DNA from: a virus
Strand: one strand, 5' to 3'
DNA: 64,000 bases
Virus record (IMG/VR): IMGVR_UViG_3300017706_001340
Coordinates: 1-64,000 of that record
The notes under the pieces were generated by a model. It saw only the letters and a list, made by a program, of their open reading frames with translations. It was not told where the DNA came from and ran no database searches. Of the stretch, positions 32,623 to 41,722 are shown one piece after another; positions within the stretch are counted from its first letter, which is position 1, and every line of letters starts with the position of its first letter. A program made the position numbers and the translations under genes.

Positions 32623-34433
32623 AATATGTTGATTTTAAGCGAGTTGAGATAAAAAACTTTTTGAGTGTTGGTGAGTCACCTGTTGTGATAGAGTTCAACA
32701 AGGGTTTGAACATCATAACAGGTAACAACAAAGATAAGCTCGACAGAAGAAATGGTGTTGGTAAGAGTACTGTTGCTGACAGTGTGTATTTTGCTATTTT
32801 CGGTAGCACACTTAGAGAGTTGAAGAAAGATCACATTGTCAATAACATAACTCAACGAAATTGTTCAATTGAGCTAGATTTCAATATAAACACAGATGGT
32901 GTTATTAGCGAATATAAGATATCACGCAGATTGAGCCCCACTAAGTGTAATTTGTATAAGGATGGTGAGGATATAACTCGTGACACCATACAGAATACCA
33001 CTCAATATGTACAGGAGTTGTTAAACACTACACCTGAAGTGTTTCAGAACTGTGTGATCATGACTATAAACAACACTGTACCGTTTATGGCCAAGAAAAA
33101 GCTTGAGAAACGGAAGTTTATCGAAGGTATCTTCAACTTACAGGTATTCAGCAACATGTTGACAGATGTAAGGGCAGAGTACAACAAGGTTAACAAGGAT
33201 TTAGATATTGAGTGTGCTAGATATGAAGAAATATCAAACACACTGAGCAATCAGCAGAAGCAACAGTCAGATGCCGAGCAAGACATCATTCGTAACAAAC
33301 AAAAACTGGTTCTCCGGAAAGCGAATTGTGAAAAGGATATAAAATCAATAGAATTGGAAATTGATGATGTATCGCCAATAAACACAGATGATATAACCGA
33401 GAAGATCAACAAGATAGACAGTATCATACCTAAAGCAGAAGCAAAGATGCAAGAATTGATAGGTACAGAGAGTAAACTATCTGCGATGGTTGAGGTTAAC
33501 AAAACCAAACGATCAAAAATAAGTGATGAACACACAACATGCCCGACATGCTTACATAAACTTGATACTGAACATAAACATTTAATAAGGGAGGAAAAAG
33601 AACGTATAACAGATCAAATAGCAACATATCAAGAAGCTAGAGAGAAGGTGGCCGCTGAACTTAAAGAATCAGTTGAGTTGAAGTCAAAGTTAACGACCGG
33701 GAGAAGAGAGTTAACAAGCAAATTACAACAAGCTCAGATCGAGAGACACAAACATAAGAATTTGAGAGATCAACTTAGCAATCTACAATCTCAGATGAGT
33801 GATATTGATGATGATATCAAGTCAGTTGATAAAAATAGCGTGAGCTATGATAAAATGTTGAGTGACACATCTGACCGGCTTGATAAGACACAAGTTGATA
33901 TAGATCGAATAAAAACAGAACTAGCAAAGCTAGAGATAATTAAGTTTATTGTCAGTGAGGAGGGTGTCAAGTCGTATATCGTCAAGAAAATACTACAACT
34001 GTTCAATTCCAAGTTGGCGTATTATCTCAAGAGGATGGACAGTAACTGTATTTGTGTGTTCAATGAATATTTTGAGGATGAAATTGTTGATGAAAAAGGC
34101 AAACCTTGCTCGTACTTCAACTTCAGTGGAGCTGAAAGAAAAAATATCGACCTGGCTTGCTTGTTCGCGTTTATGGACATAAGAAGATTGCAAGGTGATG
34201 TTGCGTTCAATTTCAGCATGTATGATGAGTTGTTTGATAGTAGTTTAGATGAACGAGGTGTAGAGCTCGTTATTGAGATTTTAAAGGAGCGAATAGATTC
34301 ATTCAATGAATGTATCATGGTGATAAGTCACCGTAAAGAAAGTACCAAGCTGGCCACCGGTGAGGTTATATTTCTTGAGAAGCAAAACGGTGTGACGACA
34401 CGAGTTGAAACACCAGAAAGTGAACTTAAATAA
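32619..34433 (+). CDS. 46: gp46 recombination ATPase (SbcC/Rad50-like)
   Basis: 604 aa. Walker A RNGVGKSTVADSVYFA near residues 44-58, long coiled coils on both sides of a zinc-hook CPTC (THTTCPTCLHKL region near residue 308), a signature FSGAERKNIDLACLFAF, and Walker B FSMYDELFDSS. It is the SMC-like ATPase partner of gp47. Starts 4 nt inside the gp47 stop. Confidence 0.9.
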   Translation: MKYVDFKRVEIKNFLSVGESPVVIEFNKGLNIITGNNKDKLDRRNGVGKSTVADSVYFAIFGSTLRELKKDHIVNNITQRNCSIELDFNINTDGVISEYKISRRLSPTKCNLYKDGEDITRDTIQNTTQYVQELLNTTPEVFQNCVIMTINNTVPFMAKKKLEKRKFIEGIFNLQVFSNMLTDVRAEYNKVNKDLDIECARYEEISNTLSNQQKQQSDAEQDIIRNKQKLVLRKANCEKDIKSIELEIDDVSPINTDDITEKINKIDSIIPKAEAKMQELIGTESKLSAMVEVNKTKRSKISDEHTTCPTCLHKLDTEHKHLIREEKERITDQIATYQEAREKVAAELKESVELKSKLTTGRRELTSKLQQAQIERHKHKNLRDQLSNLQSQMSDIDDDIKSVDKNSVSYDKMLSDTSDRLDKTQVDIDRIKTELAKLEIIKFIVSEEGVKSYIVKKILQLFNSKLAYYLKRMDSNCICVFNEYFEDEIVDEKGKPCSYFNFSGAERKNIDLACLFAFMDIRRLQGDVAFNFSMYDELFDSSLDERGVELVIEILKERIDSFNECIMVISHRKESTKLATGEVIFLEKQNGVTTRVETPESELK

Positions 34434-34437
34434 AAAT

Positions 34438-35688
34438 ATGCGAACACAAATACCAAATGCATCTGTTATAGGTCTGAACACTGTGCAAGGTACAGTGATA
34501 GGATCCAAACAAAATCAACCAACCTCTCCGATAGGTAAAAGACCTCAGAGTAATCGTATAACACCCCAAACTAGACCGCGAGAAACTCAGATGCCTCGAG
34601 GTTTGAATTACTATGCTGATTTTAGTGGTTGTGGATTTTGGCGGATGTTGTGGCCAGAGCACACATTGAATGCATATCAGAAGGCGGTCATTCATGGTAG
34701 TACGGTGATGGTGACTGATGAGAAATATTATACTAACGTCAAGTGTGTACGTATACAGCGCCAAGCAACACCCAGTCAAATGAAGTTTGTCAAGTATCTC
34801 AAGCAGTTGGGTGACAAGATGAACTTCAATGTTGTGTACGAGATTGATGATATTGTGTTTCATGAAGACATTCCAGATTACAACAAATTCAAAGGTGCGT
34901 TTGTTGATGATGATATAAGAAAGGCCACCACTAGTATGATGCAGATGTGTGATGAGATCACTGTCACGTGTGATTATATGAAGCAGTATTATATCGACAA
35001 AACTGGTAACAAGAATGTTAGTATAATACCTAATTATCCACCTAGATATTGGTTGGATCAATATGATGAACAAATGACTGAGAAAAATTTCAGTAAAAGA
35101 AAGAAAAAACCTCGGGTATTGTATGCAGGTAGTGGCGCACACTTTGATGTTGACAATTTAGCTGGTCAACGTGATGATTTTTATCATGTGGTTGAAACAG
35201 TCAAAAAGACAATCAACAAATATCAATGGGTGTTCATTGGTGCATTCCCAGTTGGTTTGAGATCACTGGTACAGCAGGGCAAGATAGAGTTTTATCCATG
35301 GACGTCACTGTATGATTATCCGAGATTAGTTAAGAAGATTCGCCCTAATGTGATGGTAGCACCGTTAATCGATAATATATTCAATAGATCCAAGAGTGAT
35401 CTAAAGTTTGTTGAGGGTTGTGCGTTGGGTGTACCAGCAATTTGTCAGGATATGTGCACATATGAAAATGCACACTATAAATTCAATACAGGTGATGAGA
35501 TGGTTGATCAGATAGACAATCTGATGAAAGATAAATCGATGTACATGAAAGCAGTGCGTCGCGGTCGGATGGAAGCAGAACTCAGATGGTTAGAACATCC
35601 AGATAATCTACAAAAATATGTAGAGTTATACACATTACCGTATGGTCATAAGGACCGTGTGCAATTGAACAAGCTAAATGGTTGCTAG
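34438..35688 (+). CDS. GT4-like glycosyltransferase in the recombination operon
   Basis: 416 aa from the ATG at 34438, 4 nt after gp46; a 34405 start would need TTG. MNFNVVYEIDDIVFHEDIPD at about residue 130 and CDEITVTCDYMKQYY lie in the N-terminal domain; ISIIPNYPP-type NVSIIPNYPPRYW, PRVLYAGSGAHFD, WVFIGAFP, and KSDLKFVEGCALGVPAICQD in the C-terminal domain give the GT-B (GT4) pattern with the E-x7-E-like motif reduced. Why it sits among recombination genes is unclear; it may modify phage DNA or virion. The N-terminal 60 residues are low in complexity. Confidence 0.7.
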   Translation: MRTQIPNASVIGLNTVQGTVIGSKQNQPTSPIGKRPQSNRITPQTRPRETQMPRGLNYYADFSGCGFWRMLWPEHTLNAYQKAVIHGSTVMVTDEKYYTNVKCVRIQRQATPSQMKFVKYLKQLGDKMNFNVVYEIDDIVFHEDIPDYNKFKGAFVDDDIRKATTSMMQMCDEITVTCDYMKQYYIDKTGNKNVSIIPNYPPRYWLDQYDEQMTEKNFSKRKKKPRVLYAGSGAHFDVDNLAGQRDDFYHVVETVKKTINKYQWVFIGAFPVGLRSLVQQGKIEFYPWTSLYDYPRLVKKIRPNVMVAPLIDNIFNRSKSDLKFVEGCALGVPAICQDMCTYENAHYKFNTGDEMVDQIDNLMKDKSMYMKAVRRGRMEAELRWLEHPDNLQKYVELYTLPYGHKDRVQLNKLNGC

Positions 35689-36036
35689 TATAGCAACTAT
35701 GTTAATTTTTGTACCTTTAGAGTGTTTAAGTTTTAAAAATTGTTTCTTGTTTACCCACTTGTAATTTTTATGTTCATTAGACAGATTCACCTTGAGTATC
35801 TTGGGTGTAGCTACAAACAACTCAAAATCATTTTGTCTTATTAATGTCTTGAGTTTTGCGATTTTGATACCAGTTTCTTCAAAAACCTCTCGCTTCGCAC
35901 CTTGTGTGAAATTTTCACCGACATTCAAGTGTCCACCCGGTAATTCCCAGCCATCACCGTTGATACGTTCGAGCATTAAGCACTTGTCTCTCCATAACAT
36001 AATAACTTTTGCAACTTTATTGGTATCTACACTCAT
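35674..36036 (-). CDS. Nudix hydrolase
   Basis: 120 aa. A full Nudix box GHLNVGENFTQGAKREVFEE plus TGI (GX5EX7REUXEEXGU) is at about residues 35-57, preceded by GWELPGG. Cleaves an X-linked nucleoside diphosphate; substrate unknown (dNTP cleaning, NADH or ADP-sugar are options). Convergent with the glycosyltransferase, overlapping by 15 nt, and divergent from gp43. An ACTAAATA box lies 8 nt before the ATG. Confidence 0.9.
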   Translation of the reverse strand: MSVDTNKVAKVIMLWRDKCLMLERINGDGWELPGGHLNVGENFTQGAKREVFEETGIKIAKLKTLIRQNDFELFVATPKILKVNLSNEHKNYKWVNKKQFLKLKHSKGTKINIVAILATI

Positions 36037-36051
36037 ATGTCAAGTATTTAG

Positions 36052-36080
36052 TTGACTAAAATGACAATAACAAGTATAAT
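36052..36080 (+). promoter_or_regulatory. Strong sigma-70-like promoter for DNA polymerase gene
   Basis: TTGACT (36052-36057), 17-bp spacer, TATAAT (36075-36080), then ATAGCT and the ATG at 36087. Predicted leader 0-1 nt. Confidence 0.8.
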
Positions 36081-36086
36081 ATAGCT

Positions 36087-38651
36087 ATGTACAGAAACGT
36101 TTGCTACAATCCTAGAGATGAAACAGTAACCCTATTTACTTGGGATGATAATGGAACACGTATCGCGGTCGATATGAGTTACAACCCGTACATCTATACA
36201 GAGACAACACTCAAAAGTGACGCTCAGAGTATATTCGAAACACCACTACGTAAGAAATTATTCAAAGATACGAGACATAGAAACAATTATATAAAGGAAT
36301 GTGGAACCAACAGAGTTTTTGAGAACATCCGACCAGAACAACAGTTTCTGATAGATACATTCTGGAAGAAAAATGAGGAATTAGAATTCACACAACATCC
36401 ACTCAAAATACATTATATAGATATTGAGGTTTATTGTCCGGATGTTTTTCCAACACCTGATGAAGCTGCACAACCGATAAACATCATAACTGTGTATGAT
36501 TCTATAGATAAGCGCTTCTACACTTGGGGTACCAGTCGATTGGAAAAGAATATTAAGGATTGTGATTATGTGTTTTGTCAAACGGAGCAACAACTGCTGG
36601 AGTGTTATCTGAATTATGTGTGTAGATCACAACCAGATATTATATCCGGATGGAACAGTGAGGGTTTTGATATACCTTATATTGTTAATCGATGTGTACG
36701 CATTTTAGGTGAGGATAGTATCAAGAAATTGAGTCCAGTGGAGAATATATACAGTAGAATGATGACTGGAGCCTTCGGTAAGGAACAGCAACGGTGGTAT
36801 ATAAGTGGTGTGTCGTGCGTTGATTACCTGGATATTTACAAGAAATTTAGTATTGGGTTGAGAGAAAGTTACAAGTTAGATGCAATAGCAGAACTAGAGT
36901 TAGGTTCCCGGAAGGTTGATTATGGTAACACAAATTTAAGCTCATTAGCTGATGAGGATTGGCAGACCTTTGTTGAGTATAACATACAGGATGTAAATCT
37001 ACTTGTTGAGCTGGAGGATAAATTACGCTACCTTGAATTGCTTCGCATGTTAGCATATACAGGTTTAACCACAATTGAAAGTGCCATGGGTACTTTGAGT
37101 GTGATAACCGGTGCCACTGTTATCAAGGCTCGGAGTAAGGACCTTGTTGTACCAACCTTCATAAAGGACAATTCCAATGCAGCTAAGTATGAAGGAGCAT
37201 ATGTGGGTGAACCTCAACGTGGTTTTCAACATGCAGTTATAAGTTTTGATGCGAACAGCTTGTATCCTAACACGATGATAAGTCTCAATTTAAGTCCAGA
37301 GACAAAAGTCGGTAGAATAACTCACAAGGATGACGAGTTTGTTTATCTTAAGCATGTCACCGGGAAGGATTTTAAATTAACACATCAAGGATTTATGGAT
37401 TTTGTGAGAAAGGAAGATATCGCCATATCCAAAGCTAAAATATTATTCACACAAAAGAAAAAAGGTATCATGCCTGAGATCGTCGATGGTATCTATCAAC
37501 AACGCGTTGAAGTGAAGAAGACACTCAAGAAACTGTTGATACAATTATCAAAAATGAGCTCAGAAGATCCGGATCGATCCGCCATACAGCGGCAGGCTGA
37601 TCAATTAGACATAAAACAGTTCACATTAAAGATCTTGATCAATACTGTTTACGGTTATTTTGGTAACAAACATGCTCCGATTGGTGATCCTGATATAGCA
37701 CGTAGTATCACGTTGACAGGTCAAGCTGTTATCAAAAAATCTAACGATATCTTACGGGATTACGTTAATATTCACGGTTCACCTGGAGCTGACCCAGTTA
37801 TATACAATGATACAGACAGTAGTTACATTTCTATTGATAGAATAATGGACAAGATAGGAGATGACTTTAGTACTGATGGTATTATTGCGAAATCTGCATA
37901 TGAACAAGCACAATCAGTTGAGGATCACTTAAATGAAGAGATAACCAAATGGAGTGCCACTGCTTTGAATAGTAAGGATAGTAGATTTGTGTTCAAGCGT
38001 GAATGTATGAGTGATGTCGGTGTGTTTCTACAGAAAAAACGCTACGTGCTACATGTTTTAGATGATGAGGGTATTCCTGTAAATAAATACAAGTATACAG
38101 GAGTAGAAGTTGTCAGGAGCACGATTCCTGCGCCTGTTAAACCGTATATCAAGAAGATAATCGAGACAATGATGTCAACAGAGAGTAGATCAGAGACCAA
38201 TGATGTATTTTTGAAAGCATATGACACATTCAAATCATTACCTATAGAGGATTATTCTTTTGTGATGGGTATATCAGATTATGATAAATATGCAACTCGA
38301 TGTAACGGGTTTGTTACTGCAAAGGGCATGCCAGCACATGTAAAGGCTGCATATCACTACAATATGTTACTAGAGAAGATAGGGTTATCAGGTTTATATG
38401 AAGCAATTGACACCGGTGATAAAGTTAGATACTTTTATGTAAATCAACCAAACAAGTACGGTATAAAAGCAGTCGCATACAAATATTATTATCCAGATGA
38501 ATTCAAGAAGATATTTGAACCGGACAAAGAAAAGATGTTTGAAAAAATCATATACAGTATCATCGAGAGGTTCTATGAATCAGTGAAATGGAAGCTAAAC
38601 AAACCGAGTGCACAGGTACAGACAGATTTATTCGATCTATTAGGCGTTTAA
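36087..38651 (+). CDS. 43: DNA polymerase gp43 (family B)
   Basis: 854 aa (T4: 898). Exonuclease motif I IDIEVYCPD near residue 112, Exo II region PDIISGWNSEGFDIPYI, Exo III YNIQDVNLLVELE. Polymerase motifs: A SFDANSLYPNTMI near 386, B KQFTLKILINTVYGYFGN near 510, C IYNDTDSSYIS near 573. Main replicative polymerase with proofreading. It ends in a QTDLFDLLGV tail, similar to C-terminal clamp-binding peptides. Confidence 0.95.
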   Translation: MYRNVCYNPRDETVTLFTWDDNGTRIAVDMSYNPYIYTETTLKSDAQSIFETPLRKKLFKDTRHRNNYIKECGTNRVFENIRPEQQFLIDTFWKKNEELEFTQHPLKIHYIDIEVYCPDVFPTPDEAAQPINIITVYDSIDKRFYTWGTSRLEKNIKDCDYVFCQTEQQLLECYLNYVCRSQPDIISGWNSEGFDIPYIVNRCVRILGEDSIKKLSPVENIYSRMMTGAFGKEQQRWYISGVSCVDYLDIYKKFSIGLRESYKLDAIAELELGSRKVDYGNTNLSSLADEDWQTFVEYNIQDVNLLVELEDKLRYLELLRMLAYTGLTTIESAMGTLSVITGATVIKARSKDLVVPTFIKDNSNAAKYEGAYVGEPQRGFQHAVISFDANSLYPNTMISLNLSPETKVGRITHKDDEFVYLKHVTGKDFKLTHQGFMDFVRKEDIAISKAKILFTQKKKGIMPEIVDGIYQQRVEVKKTLKKLLIQLSKMSSEDPDRSAIQRQADQLDIKQFTLKILINTVYGYFGNKHAPIGDPDIARSITLTGQAVIKKSNDILRDYVNIHGSPGADPVIYNDTDSSYISIDRIMDKIGDDFSTDGIIAKSAYEQAQSVEDHLNEEITKWSATALNSKDSRFVFKRECMSDVGVFLQKKRYVLHVLDDEGIPVNKYKYTGVEVVRSTIPAPVKPYIKKIIETMMSTESRSETNDVFLKAYDTFKSLPIEDYSFVMGISDYDKYATRCNGFVTAKGMPAHVKAAYHYNMLLEKIGLSGLYEAIDTGDKVRYFYVNQPNKYGIKAVAYKYYYPDEFKKIFEPDKEKMFEKIIYSIIERFYESVKWKLNKPSAQVQTDLFDLLGV

Positions 38652-38689
38652 CAGTAGATTTCAGTAACAAAATAGTATATCATAACAAT

Positions 38690-39070
38690 ATGGACAAAAT
38701 AATAACATTCGTAGATAATGTAGGTCGTGTAATCGTCGGTCAAAAAGTAAAGTCTAAGGACACTAGTATATGGAGTATCAAAGAACCTGCAGTAGTTAAC
38801 GTGCAAGTCAGTCAAGAGAACGGTCAAATTTCTGTTCAACTACTACCATTTGTATTCAGGGAGTTCATTTCAGCAGAAGCGCGAGAAGCGGGTGTTGTTT
38901 GGGACTTCAACAAGAATAACATAGTCACAAGTAATAACTTAGTACTTGATGATAACATTAAAACCCAATATGAAAACATATTCACAAAGCCAGTTGCTGT
39001 TGCACAGAAGCAACCAGCCCCGGCTCCGGTTGAACCAGAAGTTGTAAAGTTATTTGATGACGAAGATTGA
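38690..39070 (+). CDS. Conserved hypothetical protein between gp43 and uvsX
   Basis: 126 aa from the ATG at 38690 (MDKIITFVDNVGRVIVGQKV). A conserved strand-rich body, with VNVQVSQENGQISVQLLPFV then FREFIS, is followed by a Pro/Ala linker (QKQPAPAPVEPEVVKLF) ending in DDED. From memory the same position in cyanophages holds a related small protein with VITLxDNVGRTIxG and QLxPLFFKEF. The acidic end after VVKLF may contact replication proteins. Function unknown. It overlaps uvsX by 14 nt. Confidence 0.7.
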   Translation: MDKIITFVDNVGRVIVGQKVKSKDTSIWSIKEPAVVNVQVSQENGQISVQLLPFVFREFISAEAREAGVVWDFNKNNIVTSNNLVLDDNIKTQYENIFTKPVAVAQKQPAPAPVEPEVVKLFDDED

Positions 39071-40142
39071 TAAAGATGTTCTCAAAGTTTTCGAAAAGCT
39101 CGAGAAACTAAATCCAGAAGCGAAATTTCTATCTGAAAGTGCACTAAGCACAGTAAGTGATTATGTTGACACAGGATGTATGGTGTTGAATGCTATCATT
39201 TCCGGTAGTTTGTATGGAGGTGTACCTATGGGTCGTATCACAGGTTTCAGTGGACCTAGTGCCGCGGGAAAAACATACATTATAAACAAGATACTAGCTA
39301 ATGGTCAGAAGAAGGGTATGATACCCGTGATATTTGATACTGAAGCTGCTGTTGATGCTAGTAGTACAGTAGGTGTGGGTTTAGATAACGAACAAGTCAA
39401 ATATGTGCCTGTTCAGACAGTAGAGGATTGTAGGAATCAAATATCTGCTTTCTTGGACGGTGTGATCGATACTAAGATGAGAGATAAATTCATCATCAGT
39501 ATTGACAGTCTCGGGAACCTTGCAAGTCAAAAAGAGATTGATGATGCCGAGAAAGGCAAAACAGCAATGGACATGGGAACAAGAGCCAAAGGTCTCAAGA
39601 GTATGATGAGATTACTAACATTCAAAGCAGCTCAAGCTGGTGTCACTATATTATTTAGTAATCATACATATGATGACCCAAGCGCCATGTTCCCTACGCT
39701 CGTCAAGGCACAGAGTGGCGGTAAAGGTCCAGTGTATCTCGCAAGTGTACTTGTACAACTCGCTAAGCGTGATGAAAAGCATGATGCTAACAGAGGTGAT
39801 TCGGATGAATTGCTACCAGAAGCCAATAAAGTTAGTGGAACAACATTACGTGCACTGACGGTCAAGAATCGATTTGTACCGCCATTCCTAGAATGTGAGG
39901 CGTATCTAAACTTCCGTAAAGGTCTTGATAAATACAGCGGACTTAAGGAGATGGCTGTAAATCATGGAGTGATAATTCAGACTGGTAGTACATTCACCAT
40001 GCCAGAATCAAAAGAAGGTGCACCTGGTAAAAAGTTAGGGTATTACAAGAACTGGAAGAGTGATGAATCACTATGGGAAGAGTATATACTTCCGGAGTTA
40101 GAAAAAAAGCTCAAGGCGCAATATAGCTATAGTGTGGATTAA
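39057..40142 (+). CDS. uvsX: UvsX recombinase (RecA-like)
   Basis: 361 aa from the ATG at 39057. Walker A GPSAAGKTYI at about residues 65-74, VIFDTEAAVD as the catalytic Glu region, FIISIDSLGNLAS as Walker B, and a RALTVKNRFVPP loop near the end. It pairs homologous DNA with UvsY and gp32. Typical RecA-core length for T4-like phages. Confidence 0.95.
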   Translation: MTKIDKDVLKVFEKLEKLNPEAKFLSESALSTVSDYVDTGCMVLNAIISGSLYGGVPMGRITGFSGPSAAGKTYIINKILANGQKKGMIPVIFDTEAAVDASSTVGVGLDNEQVKYVPVQTVEDCRNQISAFLDGVIDTKMRDKFIISIDSLGNLASQKEIDDAEKGKTAMDMGTRAKGLKSMMRLLTFKAAQAGVTILFSNHTYDDPSAMFPTLVKAQSGGKGPVYLASVLVQLAKRDEKHDANRGDSDELLPEANKVSGTTLRALTVKNRFVPPFLECEAYLNFRKGLDKYSGLKEMAVNHGVIIQTGSTFTMPESKEGAPGKKLGYYKNWKSDESLWEEYILPELEKKLKAQYSYSVD

Positions 40143-41671
40143 ATTGGTGTTTCAGCACTACTTAAATACCGTCTAAAAGCTTGTTCATAGCCACGACTAC
40201 CGGGTCTCATCTGCATTTTGTCGCGAGGTGATAAGGATTTCTCAAATTCATCTCTATGATACTCGTCCGCACCACTTCTCTGAAACATTGTCTCCTCTTG
40301 ATCTGGGTTGTATGGTAACTCTTGTTCGGGTGGTGTTGCAGTAACTGTATCATCCGGAGTTTCTGGAGCGACTTCCGGAGGAGCGGTCACTGGCGCGGTA
40401 GTTGCGTTTGAATCTTGTGGTGGTACGCTTTGTGGATCAACCTCAGGGTTAGTGACAGCAGCTTCACCGCCACCCATCATTGCCTCGGCACCTCCAGCTA
40501 ATGCCCCTGCTCCAGCGGCCATCGCACCGGTTTTACCAGCTTGGTTCAAGCCACCCATGACTCTGTCTCCGATTCCACCTTGTGTAGTTGCGGCACCCTT
40601 GACAAAACCAATCCCGGCACCGGCTATGCCAGTTTTTAATGCTGGTAATGCGATAGCTGCAGTTGCTGGGTTGGTCATCATCAAACCTAAGACACCAATA
40701 GCAACTGCGCCTGTTAAAATGCCTTTGTTATTTTTCAAAAAGCTCCATATTTTCCCTAATACACCTTGACCTCCTTGAATAGCGTTCGGGTCAATTGGTG
40801 TAACATCTGCATCCGGTGTAGCTTGTGGTGGTCCACTCGTTGTTGGAACATCCGATGCAGGTGCTTCTGGTGCAGGTGCTTCTGGTGCAGGTGCTTCTGG
40901 TGCAGGTGCTTCTGGTGCAGGTGCTTCTGGTGCAGGTGTGGCTTGTGATTGTGTGGCCTGTGATTGTGCTTTTACAAAATTCTGAAACCTTTTGTTTATC
41001 TTGTATAGTTGTGGAAACACTTCTCCCTTGCTACCACCTGGAGCACTTTTAGCAAGCTGATCTATTTGCTTTGCTATTGTTTTATTCTCATTGATGGAAT
41101 CTGACACTGGCATCCATGGACATTCGTCTGGCTGGTTCGCTTCACTAAAAAGTGTATTTATTGTGTTAGTATAGTATCTCTCTTGTATCACTTGTGAGTG
41201 TTGTGATGTAATCAAACCTGTATCAACAAGAGCTTCACAAATCATGTCATTCATTTGGAATTGATATGTATATGCCTCTGCCGCAGTTCCGGCTTCCGTA
41301 CCTGTTGGTGTTGATTGGATTTGTTGTTGTACACTCGGATCACCTTCAGTTTGAGCTAGTGCAGCAATCGCCTCTGGTCCCTGATCCACAGCACCTGCAA
41401 CTTTTTGTGCTGCAGCCGGATCCTTCGCAAGTGCACCAACCAACATATCGATCACTGGTTTGAGTAGTTTCTGAGCCGCGAAATTTTTAACTTTACCAAA
41501 TGCACCCTTGACACCATCCATCAATCCTTCGTTCATTAAAAATTGCTCTATATACTTGAGATCCGCTTCCAGTAAGTCCTCCATCTTATACTTGATTTTA
41601 TGATCAACTCTGTTTTGAAGGCTCTCCCAGATCAGATCATTATCACTTGTATTGTATTTTTTTCTGTACAT
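40139..41671 (-). CDS. Large late head protein with PAPEA repeats and glycine-rich hydrophobic domain
   Basis: 510 aa from the ATG at 41671, 5 nt after CATAAATA; an extended reading from 41692 would start inside the promoter. Near the N-terminus MEDLLEADLKYIEQFLMNEG holds LLE|A and LMNE|G sites. About residues 230-260 are five PAPEA units (15 bp each). Residues 310-400 are Gly/Ala-rich hydrophobic (ILTGAVAIGVLGLMM; AGKTGAMAAGAGALAGGAEA), possibly membrane-inserting. The C-terminus is polar. It lies alone on the minus strand among replication genes. Possible ejected or internal protein; function unknown. Confidence 0.55.
   Translation of the reverse strand: MYRKKYNTSDNDLIWESLQNRVDHKIKYKMEDLLEADLKYIEQFLMNEGLMDGVKGAFGKVKNFAAQKLLKPVIDMLVGALAKDPAAAQKVAGAVDQGPEAIAALAQTEGDPSVQQQIQSTPTGTEAGTAAEAYTYQFQMNDMICEALVDTGLITSQHSQVIQERYYTNTINTLFSEANQPDECPWMPVSDSINENKTIAKQIDQLAKSAPGGSKGEVFPQLYKINKRFQNFVKAQSQATQSQATPAPEAPAPEAPAPEAPAPEAPAPEAPASDVPTTSGPPQATPDADVTPIDPNAIQGGQGVLGKIWSFLKNNKGILTGAVAIGVLGLMMTNPATAAIALPALKTGIAGAGIGFVKGAATTQGGIGDRVMGGLNQAGKTGAMAAGAGALAGGAEAMMGGGEAAVTNPEVDPQSVPPQDSNATTAPVTAPPEVAPETPDDTVTATPPEQELPYNPDQEETMFQRSGADEYHRDEFEKSLSPRDKMQMRPGSRGYEQAFRRYLSSAETPI
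40857..40931 (-). repeat. Five 15-bp tandem repeats coding PAPEA
   Basis: Unit GCAGGTGCTTCTGGT on the plus strand, five exact copies, in frame within the 510-aa protein. Such a run could vary in copy number by slippage. Confidence 0.85.
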
Positions 41672-41676
41672 ACATT

Positions 41677-41684
41677 TATTTATG
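41677..41684 (-). promoter_or_regulatory. Late promoter CATAAATA, 5 nt before ATG at 41671
   Basis: Minus strand CATAAATA then AATGT and ATG; directly abuts the queC -35 box on the other strand. Confidence 0.7.
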
Positions 41685-41713
41685 TTGGACATTTCTATTT
41701 TATATAGTATAAT
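41685..41713 (+). promoter_or_regulatory. Sigma-70-like promoter for queC
   Basis: TTGGAC (41685-41690), 17-bp spacer, TATAAT (41708-41713). The ATG at 41723 is 9 nt further, so an ATG at 41714 would lie upstream of the predicted +1. Confidence 0.65.
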
Positions 41714-41722
41714 ATGTGTTAT

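Noticed and set aside
34426-35142. 238-codon minus-strand frame
   Set aside because: Shadow of the GT4-like gene; Ile/His-rich translation without motifs and no promoter.
40308-40769. Long Ala/Pro-rich reading frame on the plus strand
   Set aside because: Mirror of the minus-strand 510-aa protein; composition is the complement of its Gly/Ala-rich codons, and it has no promoter or ribosome site.
40857-40931. CRISPR-like short repeats
   Set aside because: Contiguous 15-bp copies without spacers, in frame inside a gene; a protein repeat.
41714-41722. ATG at 41714 as queC start
   Set aside because: It directly follows the -10 box, before the predicted transcription start; the ATG at 41723 fits better.
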